The notes beneath the pieces are model-generated. The model had not been told where the DNA came from. It ran no database searches and worked only from the letters and a program-made list of their open reading frames with translations. A DNA stretch of 64,000 nucleotides from Rattus norvegicus. Taxonomy: Eukaryota; Chordata; Mammalia; Rodentia; Muridae. Position numbers and translations under genes: made by a program. The first letter of the stretch is position 1, and each line of letters opens with the position of its first letter. Positions 9,004 to 18,767 of the stretch are shown here, piece after piece. The stretch lies in assembly GCF_036323735.1 (NCBI RefSeq), contig NC_086023.1:16045501-16109500 (forward strand). Reading direction: 5' to 3'.

Positions 9004-10767
9004 TTAGCTCTGAACTCCATTTTTAATAGGGTTATTTGTTTCCCTGTGGTCTAACTTCTTGAGTTCTTTGTATATGTTGGATATAAGGCCTCTATCTGTT
9101 GTAGGATTGGTAAAGATCTTTTCCCAATCTGTTGGTTGCCGTTTTGTCCTAACCACAGTGTCCTGTGCCTTACAGAAGCTTTGCAGTTTTATGAGATCCC
9201 ATTTGTTGATTCCTGATCTTAGAGCATAAGCCATTGGTGTTTTATTCAGGACATTTTTTCCAGTGCCCATGTGTTCCAGATGCTTCCCTAGTTTTTCTTC
9301 TATTAGTTTGAGTGTGTCTGGTTTGATGTGGAGGTCCTTGATCCACTTGGACTTAAGCTTTGTACAGGGTGATAAGCATGGATCGATCTGCATTCTTCTA
9401 CATATTGACCTCCAGTTGAGCCAGCACCATTTGCTGAAAATGCTATCTTTTTTCCATTGGATTGTTTTGGCTCCTTTGTCAAAAATCAAGTGAACATAGA
9501 TGTGTGGGTTCATTTCTGGGTCTTCAATTCTATTCCATTGGTCTATTTGTCTGTCTCTGTACCATGCAGTTTTTATCACTATTGCTCTGTAATACTGCTT
9601 GAGTTCAGGGATAGTGATTCCCCCTGAAGTCCTTTTATTGTTGAGGATAGTTTTAGCTATCCTGGGTTTTTTCTTATTCCAGATGAATTTGCAAATTGTT
9701 CTGTCTAACTCTTTGAAGAATTGGATTGGTATTTTGATGGGGATTGCATTGAATCTGTAGATCGCTTTTGGTAAAATGGCCATTTTTACTATATTGATCC
9801 TGCCAATCCATGAGCATGGGAGATCTTTCCATCTTCTGAGGTCTTCTTCAATTTCTTTCCTCAGTGTCTTGAAGTTCTTATTGTACAGATCTTTTACTTG
9901 CTTGGTTAAAGTCACACCAAGTTTGCCTTTATATGTTACTTGACCCTTCTCCCTTACTGCTTTCAATATTCTTTCTTTATTTTGTGTGTTTGGTGTTTTG
10001 ACTATTATGTGACGGGAGGTGTTTCTTTTCTGGTCCAATCTATTTGGAGTTCTGGAGGCTTCCTGTATGCCTATGGGTATCTCTTTTTTTAGGTTAGGGA
10101 AGTTTTCTTCTATGATTTTGTTGAAGATATTTACTGGTCCTTTGAGCTGGGAGTCTTCACTCTCTTCTATACCTATTATCCTTAGGTTTGATCTTCTCAT
10201 TGAGTCCTGGATTTCCTGTATGTTTTGGACCAATAGCTTTTTCCGCTTTACATTATCTTTGACAGTTGAGTCAATGATTTCTATGGAATCTTCTGCTCCT
10301 GAGATTCTCTCTTTCATCTCCTGTATTCTGTTGGTGAAACTTGTATCTACAGCTCCTTGTCTCTTCTTTTGGTTTTCTATATCCAGGGTTGTTTCCATGT
10401 GTTCTTTCTTGATTGCTTCTATTTCCATTTTTAATTCCTTCAACTGTTTGATTGTGTTTTCATGGAATTCTTTCAGGGATTTTTGTGACTCCTCTCTATG
10501 GGCTTCTACTTGTTTAATTATGTTTTCCTGGGATTCTTTCAGGCATTTTTGTGATTCCTCTCTGTAGGCTTCTACTTGTTCTCTCAGGGAGTTCTTCACG
10601 TCTTTCTTGAAGTCCTCCAGCATCATCAAATATGATTTTGAAACTAGATCTTGCTTTTCTGGTGTGTTTGGATATTCCATGTTTGTTTTGGTGGGAGAAT
10701 TGGGCTCCGATGGTGCCATGTAGTCTTGGTTTCTGTTGCTTGGGTTCCTGCGCTTGCCTCTCGCCAT
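9004..10767 (-). CDS. L1 ORF1p-ORF2p chimeric protein, 587 aa
   Basis: One uninterrupted frame. Residues 1-281 are rat-type L1 ORF1p, an RNA-binding chaperone of the L1 particle: basic N-terminus, coiled coil at about 50-125, then the RRM starting near RRSNLRIIGI (191-200) and ending in VREKGQVTYKGK. The ORF1p C-terminal domain is absent. From about residue 283 the protein continues with ORF2p distal to the RT domain (LGVTLTKQVKDLYNKNFK...), through [16 protein letters not shown], and stops at NNPIKNGVQS. Endonuclease and RT catalytic residues are absent. The coiled coil has two tandem 22-residue units (64-85 and 86-107). The start codon is the normal ORF1 start, just after the 5' UTR. Whether the protein is made or used is unknown. 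A full ORF2 tail would extend about 190 residues further but is lost to a frameshift. Confidence 0.9.
   Translation of the reverse strand: MARGKRRNPSNRNQDYMAPSEPNSPTKTNMEYPNTPEKQDLVSKSYLMMLEDFKKDVKNSLREQVEAYREESQKCLKESQENIIKQVEAHREESQKSLKEFHENTIKQLKELKMEIEAIKKEHMETTLDIENQKKRQGAVDTSFTNRIQEMKERISGAEDSIEIIDSTVKDNVKRKKLLVQNIQEIQDSMRRSNLRIIGIEESEDSQLKGPVNIFNKIIEENFPNLKKEIPIGIQEASRTPNRLDQKRNTSRHIIVKTPNTQNKERILKAVREKGQVTYKGKLGVTLTKQVKDLYNKNFKTLRKEIEEDLRRWKDLPCSWIGRINIVKMAILPKAIYRFNAIPIKIPIQFFKELDRTICKFIWNKKKPRIAKTILNNKRTSGGITIPELKQYYRAIVIKTAWYRDRQIDQWNRIEDPEMNPHIYVHLIFDKGAKTIQWKKDSIFSKWCWLNWRSICRRMQIDPCLSPCTKLKSKWIKDLHIKPDTLKLIEEKLGKHLEHMGTGKNVLNKTPMAYALRSGINKWDLIKLQSFCKAQDTVVRTKRQPTDWEKIFTNPTTDRGLISNIYKELKKLDHRETNNPIKNGVQS
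9919..9926 (-). other. ORF1/ORF2 deletion junction
   Basis: On the minus strand ORF1 sequence (GTAACATATAAAGGC) runs directly into ORF2 sequence (CTTGGTGTGACTTTAACC). By comparison with intact L1 organisation, roughly 3 kb is missing here. The exact break is blurred by a few shared bases. Confidence 0.8.
10447..10578 (-). repeat. 66-bp tandem duplication in the ORF1 coiled coil
   Basis: Two adjacent 66-bp units encode 22-residue repeats that both begin QVEA and contain REESQK and LKE. Length variation by repeat units in this part of murid L1 ORF1 is known. A further partial unit may follow. Confidence 0.75.
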
Positions 10768-11483
10768 CAGATTATCTCTAGTGTTACTTTGTTCTGCTAT
10801 TTCTGACAGTGGCTAGACTGCCCTATAAGCCTGTGTGTCAGGAGTGCTGTAGACCTGTTTTCCTCTTTTCTTTCAGCCTGTTATGGCGACAGAGTGTTCT
10901 GCTTTCGGGCGTGTAGTTTTCCCTCTCTACAGGTCTTCAGCTGTTCCTGTGGGCCTGTCTCTTGAGTTCACCAGACAGGTCACTTGCAGCAGAAAAGTTG
11001 GTCTTACCTGTGGTCCCGAGGCTCAAGTTTGCTCGCGGGGGGCTGCCCAAGAGCTCTCCTCGGCAGCAGCAACCAGGAAGATCTGTGCGGTCGTTTCCGG
11101 GAGCTTCAGTGCACTAGGGTTCCAGTTGGCGTTTGGTGTTTTCCTCTGGCGTCCGAGATGTGTATGCAGAGTGCAGTCTCTTCTGGTTTCCCAGGCGTGT
11201 CTGCATCTCTGAGGGTTTAGCTCTCCCTCCCACGGGATTTGGGTGCAGAGAACTGTTTATCCAGTCTGTTTCCTTCAGGTTCCGGCGGTGTCTCAGAGGC
11301 AGCGGTCCTGCCGCTCCTGGGCCCTCCCCCACGGGAACCCAGAGGCCTTATACAGTTTCCTCTTGGGCCAGGGATGTGGGCAGGGGTGGGCAGTGTTGGT
11401 GGTCTCTTCCACTCTGCAGCCTCAGGAGTGCCCACCTGACCAGGCGGTCGGGTCTCTCTCCCACGGTGTCTGTATAAGTTGAA
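10768..11483 (-). promoter_or_regulatory. L1 5' UTR, copy adjacent to ORF1
   Basis: GC-rich L1 leader directly upstream of the ORF1 start. It has landmarks shared with the second copy at 11,559-11,930 (GGTCCCGAGGCTCAAG near 11,014, TTCCTCTGG near 11,140, CACGGGATTTGGGTGC near 11,232). It holds about 140 bp (about 11,302-11,445) absent from the other copy. The L1 5' UTR normally carries the element's internal promoter; activity of this copy is not shown. Confidence 0.8.
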
Positions 11484-11558
11484 TTCTATTTTCTATTATT
11501 GAAGCTTGCTCTTCTTGAAGAGATAAGACATACACAAACAAAACTCTGATATGAATCT
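11484..11558. other. AT-rich spacer between two L1 5' UTR copies
   Basis: About 75 bp of AT-rich, non-L1-like sequence (including CTATTATTGAAGCTTGCTC) separates the two 5' UTR copies. I do not recognise it. Confidence 0.6.
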
Positions 11559-11930
11559 GTGGTCCCGAGGCTCAAGTTCGCTCGTGGGGTGCTGCCCACG
11601 GGCTCTCTGCAGCGGCAGCTACCAGGAAGATATGCGCCGCTCTTTCCGGGATCTTCAGTGCACCAGGGTTCCAGATGGCCTTTGGTGTTTTCCTCTGGTG
11701 CCCGAGATGTGTGTGCAGAGAGCAGTCTCTTCTGGTTTCCCAGGCTTGTCTGCCTCTCTGAAGGTTTAGCTCTCCCTCCCACGGGATTTGGGTGCCGAGA
11801 ACTGTTTATCTGGTCTGTTTCCTTCAGGTTCCGGCGGTGTCTCAGAGGCCGTTGGGTCTTTCTCTCACGGGGTCTGGGAGCAGAGAGCTGCTGCAGGCCG
11901 GTATCCGCGGGTGTGGGACTTCCGGTAAAC
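11559..11930 (-). promoter_or_regulatory. Second L1 5' UTR copy, upstream
   Basis: Repeats the landmarks of the first copy about 549 bp away in the same order, but lacks the 140-bp block and extends further at its 5' end (GGTATCCGCGGGTGTGGGAC near 11,900). It abuts the A-rich tail of the older L1. It may be a second promoter monomer or the leader of a second L1. Confidence 0.75.
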
Positions 11931-12639
11931 ACCTTCTTTTTGTTTTTAATGAATTTTTTATTTACATTTTGAATGGTACTCCCTTTCTCCCACCCAACAA
12001 CCCACTGCTTCCTGCCTCCCTGCCCTGACATTTCCCTACACTGGGGTTTGAGCTTTGGCAGGACCAGGGGCTTCTCCTCCCTTTGGTGTCCAACAAGGCC
12101 ATCCTCTGCTACACATGCAGCTGGATCCATGGGTCTGTCCATGTGTACTCTTTGGTTTAATGGGAGCTCTGGTTGGTGAGAATTGTTGTTCTTATGGGGT
12201 TACAAAGCACTTCAATCCTTTATCTAACTCCTCCAATGGGGGCCCTATTCTCAGTTCACTGATTGGCTGCTAGCATTTGCCTCTGCATTTGTCATGCTAT
12301 GGCTGAGCCTCTCAGGAGAGAGTTATATCAGGCTCCTGTCAGCATGCACTTCTTGGCATCAGGAATATTGTCTGGGTTTGGTGGCTGTATGTATATGGGC
12401 TGGATTCCAAGGTGGGGCAGCCTCTGATTGGCTATTCCGTTAGTCCCTGCTCAAACCTTTTTCTCCATATTTCCTCCTATGACTATTCTGTTTCCTCTTC
12501 TATGAAGGACTGAAACATCTGCACTTTCGTCATCCTTCTTCTTGAGCATCATGTGATCTGTGGATTGTATCTTGGGTAATTCGAGATTTTGGGCTAATAT
12601 CTACTATCAGTGAGTGTATACCATGTGAATATTTTTGTA

Positions 12640-15600
12640 ATTAGGTTACTTCACTCAGGAAGTAACTAGTTCCATCCATTTGCCTATGAACTTCACGAAT
12701 TCATTATTTTTAATAGATGGATAGTATTCCATTATGTAAATGTACCACAATTTCTGTATTCATTTCTCTGTTGAAGGACATCTGGTTTCTTTCTAGCTTC
12801 TGGCTATTATAAATAAGGCTGCTATGAACAGAGTGGAACATGTGTCCTTGTTACATGTTGGAGGATCTTTTGAATATATACACAGGTATTACTATGTTCA
12901 ATATTCTGAGGAAACTCCAGACTCATTTCCAGAGTGTTTGTACCAGCTTACAATTCCACCAACTTTGGAAGAGTGTTCCTCTTTCTCCACATCCTCGCCA
13001 GTATCTATCATATACTGAGGTTTTGATCTTAGCTACTGACTGATGTGGGGTAGAATCTCAGGGCTATTTTGATTTGCATTTCCCTGATGACTAAGGATAT
13101 TAAACATTTCTTTAGGTGTTTCTCAGCCATTCAAATTTCCTCAGCTGAGAATTCTTTGTTTAGCTCTATACCCCATTTTTAATAGGGTTAACTGATTCTC
13201 TGGAGTTAAATTTCTTGATTTCTTTTCATATGTTGGATATTAACTCTCCATCAAATGTAGGATTGGTAAATATATTTTCCCAATCTGTTGGTTGGTGTTT
13301 TGTTCTAATGGCAGTGACCTTTGCCTTACAGAAGCTTTGTAGTATTATGAGGTCCCACTTGTCGATTCTTGATCTTAGAGCCTAAGCCATTTGGTGTTTT
13401 GCTCAGGAAATTTTCCCCATTGCCCATGTGTTCGAGGCTCTTCGCCACTTTTTCTTCTTTGAGTGAATCTGGCTTTATGTGGAGGTGCTTGATCCACTTG
13501 GACTTAAGCTTTGTACAAGGCAATAAGAATGGATGGGTTTTCATTCTTCTACATGCTGATCACCAGTTGAACTATTATCATTTCTTGAAAATGGTGTCTT
13601 TTCCCCACTGGATGGGTTTAGCTCTTTTGTCAAAGATCAAGAGTGTTTTGGGTTCATTTCTAAGTCTTCAGCTCTATTCCATTGATCTACTGGCCTATCT
13701 CTGTATCAGTACCATAGAGTTTTGATAGCTATTGGTTTTTAATACACCTTGAGGTCAGGAACGGTGATTATGCCAGATATTCTTTTATTGTTGTTGATAG
13801 TTTTGGTTATCCTGGATTTTTGTTATTCCACATTAATTTGCAAATTGCTCTTTCTAACTCTATGAAGAATTGAGTTGGAATTTTGATGTGGATTGCATTG
13901 AATCTATAGATTACTTTTGGTAAAAATGGCCATTTTTACTATATTAATCCTGCCAATCTATGATCATGGGAGGACTTGAAGTTCTTGTTACATAGATTTT
14001 TCACATGCTTGATTAGAGCCACACCAAGGTATTTTTATTATTTGTGCCAATTGTGAAGGGTGTCATTTTCATAATTTCTTTCTCTGCCTGTTTATCCTTC
14101 TGGTAAAGGAAGGCAACTGATTTGTTTGAGGTAATTTTATATCTAGCCACTTTGTTAAAGTTGTTTATCAGGCTTAGTAGTTCACTGATGGAACTTTTGG
14201 GGTCACTTAAGTGTACTATCTTGTCATCTGCAAATAGTAATATTTTGATCTCTTCCTTTTCAATTTGTATCCCTTTGAGGACCTTTTGTTGTCTCATTGC
14301 TCTGGCTAGGAATTCAAGTACTATAATGCATAGGTAGGTAGAGAGTCGGCAGTCCTGTTTAGTGCCTGATTTTAATGGGATTGTTTTAAGTTTCTCTCCA
14401 TTTAGCTTGATGTTATCTACTCGTCTTCTGTATATTGCTTTTATTATGTTTAGGTATGGGCCTTGAATTCCTGATCTTTCTAAGACTTTTAACATGAAGT
14501 GGTGTTGAATTTTGTCAAATGCTTTCTCAGCATCTAATGAGATGATCTAGTAGCTTCTTTACCTTGAGTTTGTTTATATAGAGGATTACTTTGATGGATT
14601 TCCACATACTGAACTATCCCTGCATCCCTGGGATGAAGAATACTTGATCATGATGGATGATCATCTTGATGTATTCTTGGATTTGGTTTCCTAGAATTTT
14701 ATTGAGTATTTTTGCATTGATATTCCTAAGGGAAATTAGTCTGAAGTTCTCTTTCTTGGTTGGGCCTTTATGTGGTTTAGGTATAAGCATAATTGTGGTT
14801 TCATAGAAAGAATTGGGTAGTGTTCCTTCTGTTTCTGTTTCATAGAATAGTTTGGACAGTATTGGTATTAGGTCTGATAGAATTCTCCACTAAACCATTC
14901 TGGTCCTGGCCTTTTTTTGTTGGGAGACTTTTAATAGCTATGTCTATTTCTTTGGCAGTTGGGGGACTGATTCCATGGTTTATCTGATCCTAATTTAATT
15001 TTGGCACCTGGTATGTGTCTAGAAAATTGTCTATTTCATAAAATATTTTCCAGTACTGTGAAATATAGTCTTTTGTAGTAGGATCTGATGATTTTTTTAA
15101 TTTCCTCAAATTCTGTTGTTATGTATCCCTTTTCATTTCTGATTTTGTTAATGTGGATACTGTCGTAGCCCTGTCTGTTAAGTCTGGCTAAGGGTTTATC
15201 TATCTTGTTGATTTTCTTAAAGAACTAGCTCCTGGTTTTGTAGATTCTTTGTATAGTTGTTACAACTTGTTTAATTTCAGCCCCGAGTTTGATTATTTCC
15301 TGCTCTCTTCTCCTCTTTGGCATATTTCTTTCTTTTTGTGAGCTTTTAGGTATACTGTCAAGATGCTAGTGTATACTCTCTCCAGTTTCTTTTAGGAGGC
15401 ACTCACAGCCATGAGTTCTCCTCTTAGCACTGCTTTCACTGTGTCTCATAAGTTTGAGTATGTTGTGCCTCCATTTTCATTACATTCTAAAAACTCTGTA
15501 ATTTCTTTATTTCTTCAGTGACAAAGTTATCATTGAGTAGAGCATTGTTCAGCTTCCATGTGTATTTGGATTTTCTCTTGTTTTTGTTGTTATTGAAGGC

Positions 15601-16340
15601 CAGCCTTAATCTGTGGAGATCTGAGAGGATGCATGATTATTTCAATCTTCTAATACCTGTTGAGGCCTGTTTTGTGACAGAATATTTGGTCAGTTTTGGA
15701 GAAGGTACCATGAGGAGATGAGAAGAAGGTATATTCTTTTCTTTTAGGATGAAATTTTTTATAGATATCTGTTAAATCCATTTGGTGCATAACTTCTGTT
15801 AGTTTCTTGGTGTCTCTATTTATTTTCTGTTTCCAGGATTTGTCCATTGTGAAGAGTAGGGTGTTGAAGTCTCCCACAATTACTATGTGAGGTGCAATGT
15901 ATGTGCTTTGAGCTTTAGTAAGCTTTCTTTTATGAATGTAGGCACCCTTCCATTTGGAGCATAGATATTCAGGATTGAGTGTTCATCTTGTTGGATATTT
16001 CCTTTGATGAATATGAAGTGTCCTTCCTTAGCTCTTTTTGATAACTTTTGTTTGTAAGTCTTTTTTTTTCTGTATTAAAGTGGCTACTCCAGCTTGTTTC
16101 TTGGCACCATTTGCTTGGAAAATTGTTTTCCAGCCTGTTCCTCTGAGGTAGTGTTTGTCTTCGTCACTGAGGTGTGTTTCTTGTATGCAGCAAAATGCTG
16201 GGTCCTCTTTCTGTATCCAGTCTGTTAGTCTATGTCTTTTAATTGAGAAATTAAGTCCATTGATATAAAGAGATATTAAGGAATAGTGATTGTTGTTTCC
16301 TATTATTTTTGTTGTTAGAGGTGGAATTATGTTTGTGTGG
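12640..16340 (-). pseudogene. L1 ORF2 pseudogene
   Basis: The N-terminus is recognisable by SLISLYINGLNFSIKRHRLT-like text near 16,220-16,280, and the endonuclease block IQETHLSDEDKHYL near 16,150-16,190 keeps the catalytic glutamate. A further endonuclease segment starting [15 protein letters not shown] lies at 15,877-15,650. The longest open stretch is 160 codons (14,495-14,013) in RT; it includes LLFADDKIVHLSDP, so the FADD catalytic motif is intact there. C-terminal text (KLKSKWIKHLHIKPDS) is at 13,544-13,326. The frame breaks in many places. Confidence 0.9.
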
Positions 16341-16539
16341 CTCTCTTTTGTGTTTGTTGCAAGGAGATCACTTTTTTGCTTTTTATAAGGTATAGTTTCC
16401 CTCCTTTTGTTGGGGTTTTCTATTTATTATCCCATGTAGAGATGAATTTGTGGAATGATATCGTGTGAATTTGGTTTTGTAATGGAATATCTTGGCTTCT
16501 CCATCTATGTTAATTGAGAGTTTTGGATATAGTAGCCTG

Positions 16540-17456
16540 GACTGTCATTTGTGCTCTCTTAGGGTCTGTATGATATCTTCTTGGATCTTCTGGCTTTCAC
16601 AGTCTCTGTTGAGAAATCTGGTATAATTTTGATAAGTCCACCTTTATATGTTACTTGACTTTTTTTCTTACTGCTTTTAATAGTCTTCCTTTATTTTCTG
16701 CATTTGGTGTTTTTACTATTATGTGACAGGAGGAATTTCATTTCTGATTCAATTTATTTGGAGTTCTGTTAGTTGCTTGTACATTTATAGGCATCTCTTT
16801 TTTTGTTTATGTTAGGTAAGTTTTCTTCTGTAACTTTGTTGAAGATTTTTACTCTCCTATTAAGTTGGGAATCTCTGCCCTCTTCTATATCTATGATCTT
16901 CTCATGGTGTCCTGCATTCCTTTGATGTTTTGGGTTAGGAACTTTTTATTTTTTACATTTTCTTTGATTGCTGGGTCAATGTTTTCTATGGTATCTTCTG
17001 CACCAGAGGTTTTTGTTTTTCTTCTTCTATCTCTTTTATTCTTTTGGTGGTGCTTGTTTCTATGACACCTGATCTATTTTCTAGGTTTTCTATCTCCATA
17101 ATTGCCTGCCTTTGTGATTTCTTTGTTCTTTCTATTTCCATTTTAAATCCTGTATGCTTTTGTTCAATTCCTGCACTGCTTTGGTTGTGGTTTCCTACAA
17201 ACCTTTAAGTGATTTTTGTTTTCCCTCTTTATGAGCTCCTATCTTTTACCTGTGTTGTCTTGTATTTCTTTAAGAGAGTTATTTATGTCTTTCTTAAAGT
17301 TCTTATTATCATCATGAGATGTGATTTTTAAATCCAAATCTTGCTTTTCTCATGTCTTGGGACATCCAGTATTTGCTTTTGTGGGAGAACTCAGCTCTGA
17401 TGATGCCAAGTAGTCTTGTTTTCTGTTGCTTAGGTTTCTGTCTTTCCCTTCACCAT
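16540..17456 (-). pseudogene. L1 ORF1 pseudogene
   Basis: Begins ATGGTGAAGG near 17,456 and resembles the ORF1 N-terminus (NRK, QDYLASSELSSPTKANTG-like text) before shifting frame. QVTYKG and a PDFSTETVKARR-like C-terminal domain are readable near 16,660-16,600, so the C-terminal domain missing from the young fusion element is present here. Broken by stops. Confidence 0.85.
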
Positions 17457-17757
17457 TTGGTTGTCTCTGGTTTTATCTTGTCTTGCTGTTTGGGACAGTG
17501 GCTTGACCCTTTTGTAAGCCTGTGTTTCAGCACTCCTGGAGACCAGATTTCTTCCCCTGGCATCTGGGTATAGAGAGGTGTGGGACTGGGTCAGCTACAG
17601 GTGTAGGCAGAAATCAGAAGGATCTTGTCCTGGACTGTTCCTGGGGTTCTGTGTTCTAAGGGCTACAGACGGGTCCATTGGAGCCAAACTGGTGGTCTTA
17701 TATCTTCTCCCAGTTTGGTCAGTGCTCTTGGGGACTGGCTTTCAGCTCTTGCAACTT
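17457..17757 (-). promoter_or_regulatory. 5' UTR remnant of the older L1
   Basis: About 300 bp upstream of ORF1 resembling the L1 leader at 42,413-42,687 (phrases matching AGTGCTGAAACACA and GACAAGA-CCTTC on the sense strand). Shorter and less GC-rich than the young 5' UTR at 10,768-11,483. Confidence 0.65.
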
Positions 17758-17759
17758 AA

Positions 17760-18151
17760 TTTTTAATAAAATAAAATGCTCCCTAATCGTATTTAGCTAT
17801 ACTTATAGTTCAATGCCTTATCTAGTCACTGGCAAAGAACTTTCTACAGCCCAAGATGGGAACAGATCCATAGACCAAAAGTCAAATGTGGAGAGTTTTA
17901 ATTAGAGGGCTCTATTATATCCCTCCATTCCCTATGTGTATATCACATAGAAGGTGAGGCAAAAAATTTGTAAAATTCAGAAAAAAGGAGGATGTCATGG
18001 GAACTAGGCCATCTGAATCAACTAAGCAGTGTACATGTGAGATCACAGAGACTGAAGCAGCAAGAACAGAGCCTACATGGCTCTATACCAGGTTCTCTGT
18101 GCATGTATTATAGCTATCAGCTTTGTTTTTATGTGACACATAACTTTGAAA

Positions 18152-18189
<38 letters not shown>

Positions 18190-18455
18190 CTCTTTTGCCT
18201 GCTCTTGTGACTCTTTTTCTCATGATGGTTTATTGTGTCCAACTTCGACATGAAATTTTTTTCCTTTATGTTATAATTTTTTTGGTCATGTTTGATCATA
18301 TTAGAAACTCATTTGCTTTTTAAGTTAGACAGAAAATGTGTGGCACTAGAGAAGAGGAAAGGTGGAGAGAAACACAGAGGAGTAAAGGGAGGGGAAACTA
18401 TCACCACAATATATTGTTTGAGAAAATAATCTATTTTCAATTAAAAAATACAAGA
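17760..18455 (+). mobile_element. L1 3' UTR fragment (old, Lx-like)
   Basis: Resembles old murid L1 3' UTR in sense orientation: CACTGGCAAAGAAC, GATGTCATGGGAACTAGGC, CAACTAAGCAG and GAGATCACAGAGACTGAAGC occur in order, then GTCCAACTTCGACATGAA. A (TG)n interrupts it at 18,153-18,188. It abuts the 5' end of the minus-strand L1. Confidence 0.65.
18153..18188. repeat. (TG)n microsatellite
   Basis: Eighteen perfect TG units inside the L1 3' UTR fragment. Confidence 0.98.
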
Positions 18456-18582
18456 ATCAGATATATATTGCATCCAAAAAAGCACAGTTAACCGGTGAAT
18501 ATCTCCCAAAAATGAATGAACTACTAAGCAAATGGAAATCAAAACCAATCACAACTATCCAACTGAAAACGTATACTTTAAA

Positions 18583-18596
18583 AAAAAATCAATTAG
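18583..18596. repeat. Target-site duplication, left copy
   Basis: AAAAAATCAATTAG precedes a short L1 3' end and recurs exactly at 18,754-18,767. Confidence 0.88.
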
Positions 18597-18753
18597 TTGG
18601 GGGAGGGCGGCAATGGGGGGAGGATGGGGAGGGGAACACCCATAAAGAAGGGGAGGGGGGTTAAGGGGATGTTGGCCCAGAAACAGGGAAAGGGAATATC
18701 ACTCGAAATGTAAATAAGAAATACTTAAGTATAAAAAAGTAATAAAAAGTAAT
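18597..18753 (+). mobile_element. Extremely 5'-truncated L1 3' end, about 157 bp
   Basis: Starts TTGGGGGAGGGCGGCAATGG and reads through the rat L1 G-rich 3' UTR tract to CACTCGAAATGTAAATAAG and an A-rich tail containing AATAAAAAGT repeats. Exact 14-bp duplications flank it. A young insertion judged by its match to the other rat 3' ends here. Confidence 0.93.
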
Positions 18754-18767
18754 AAAAAATCAATTAG
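18754..18767. repeat. Target-site duplication, right copy
   Basis: Exact repeat of 18,583-18,596; some of its A residues cannot be told apart from the tail. Confidence 0.88.

Larger units (their letters stand above)
7676..11930 (-). mobile_element. Young L1 derivative with ORF1-ORF2 fusion (half-L1-like)
   Basis: On the minus strand this has a 5' UTR (two copies, 11,930-10,768), ORF1 joined in frame to the distal part of ORF2 (10,767-9,004), a frameshifted ORF2 tail, a 3' UTR with a G-rich tract (7,740-7,830) and an A-rich tail (T-run at 7,676-7,690). A normal L1 has ORF1, a spacer, and ORF2 with endonuclease and RT. Here the ORF1 C-terminal domain, spacer, endonuclease and RT are all missing, so it cannot encode its own reverse transcriptase. 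The architecture fits half-L1 (HAL1)-type non-autonomous elements; a young rat family of this type (RNHAL1) has been described, and this copy should be compared with it. It lies in the A-rich tail of an older L1. Confidence 0.88.
11938..17757 (-). mobile_element. Older LINE-1, nearly full length
   Basis: On the minus strand: 5' UTR (17,757-17,457), ORF1 remnant (17,456-16,540), short intergenic region, ORF2 remnant (16,340-12,640), 3' UTR (12,640-11,965) and A-rich tail (T-run at 11,938-11,962). About 5.8 kb. Many frameshifts and stops make it inactive, though long blocks remain readable. The younger fusion element lies in its tail. Confidence 0.9.

Noticed and set aside
10019..10567. 182-codon open frame on the + strand
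   Set aside because: It is the antisense of the ORF1 coiled-coil region; an open antisense frame is expected from this codon usage.
11486..12142. 218-codon open frame on the minus strand
   Set aside because: It spans the older L1 3' UTR, its tail, the younger L1 leader and part of the spacer, so it crosses element boundaries and cannot be an inherited gene. GC-rich leader sequence explains the length.
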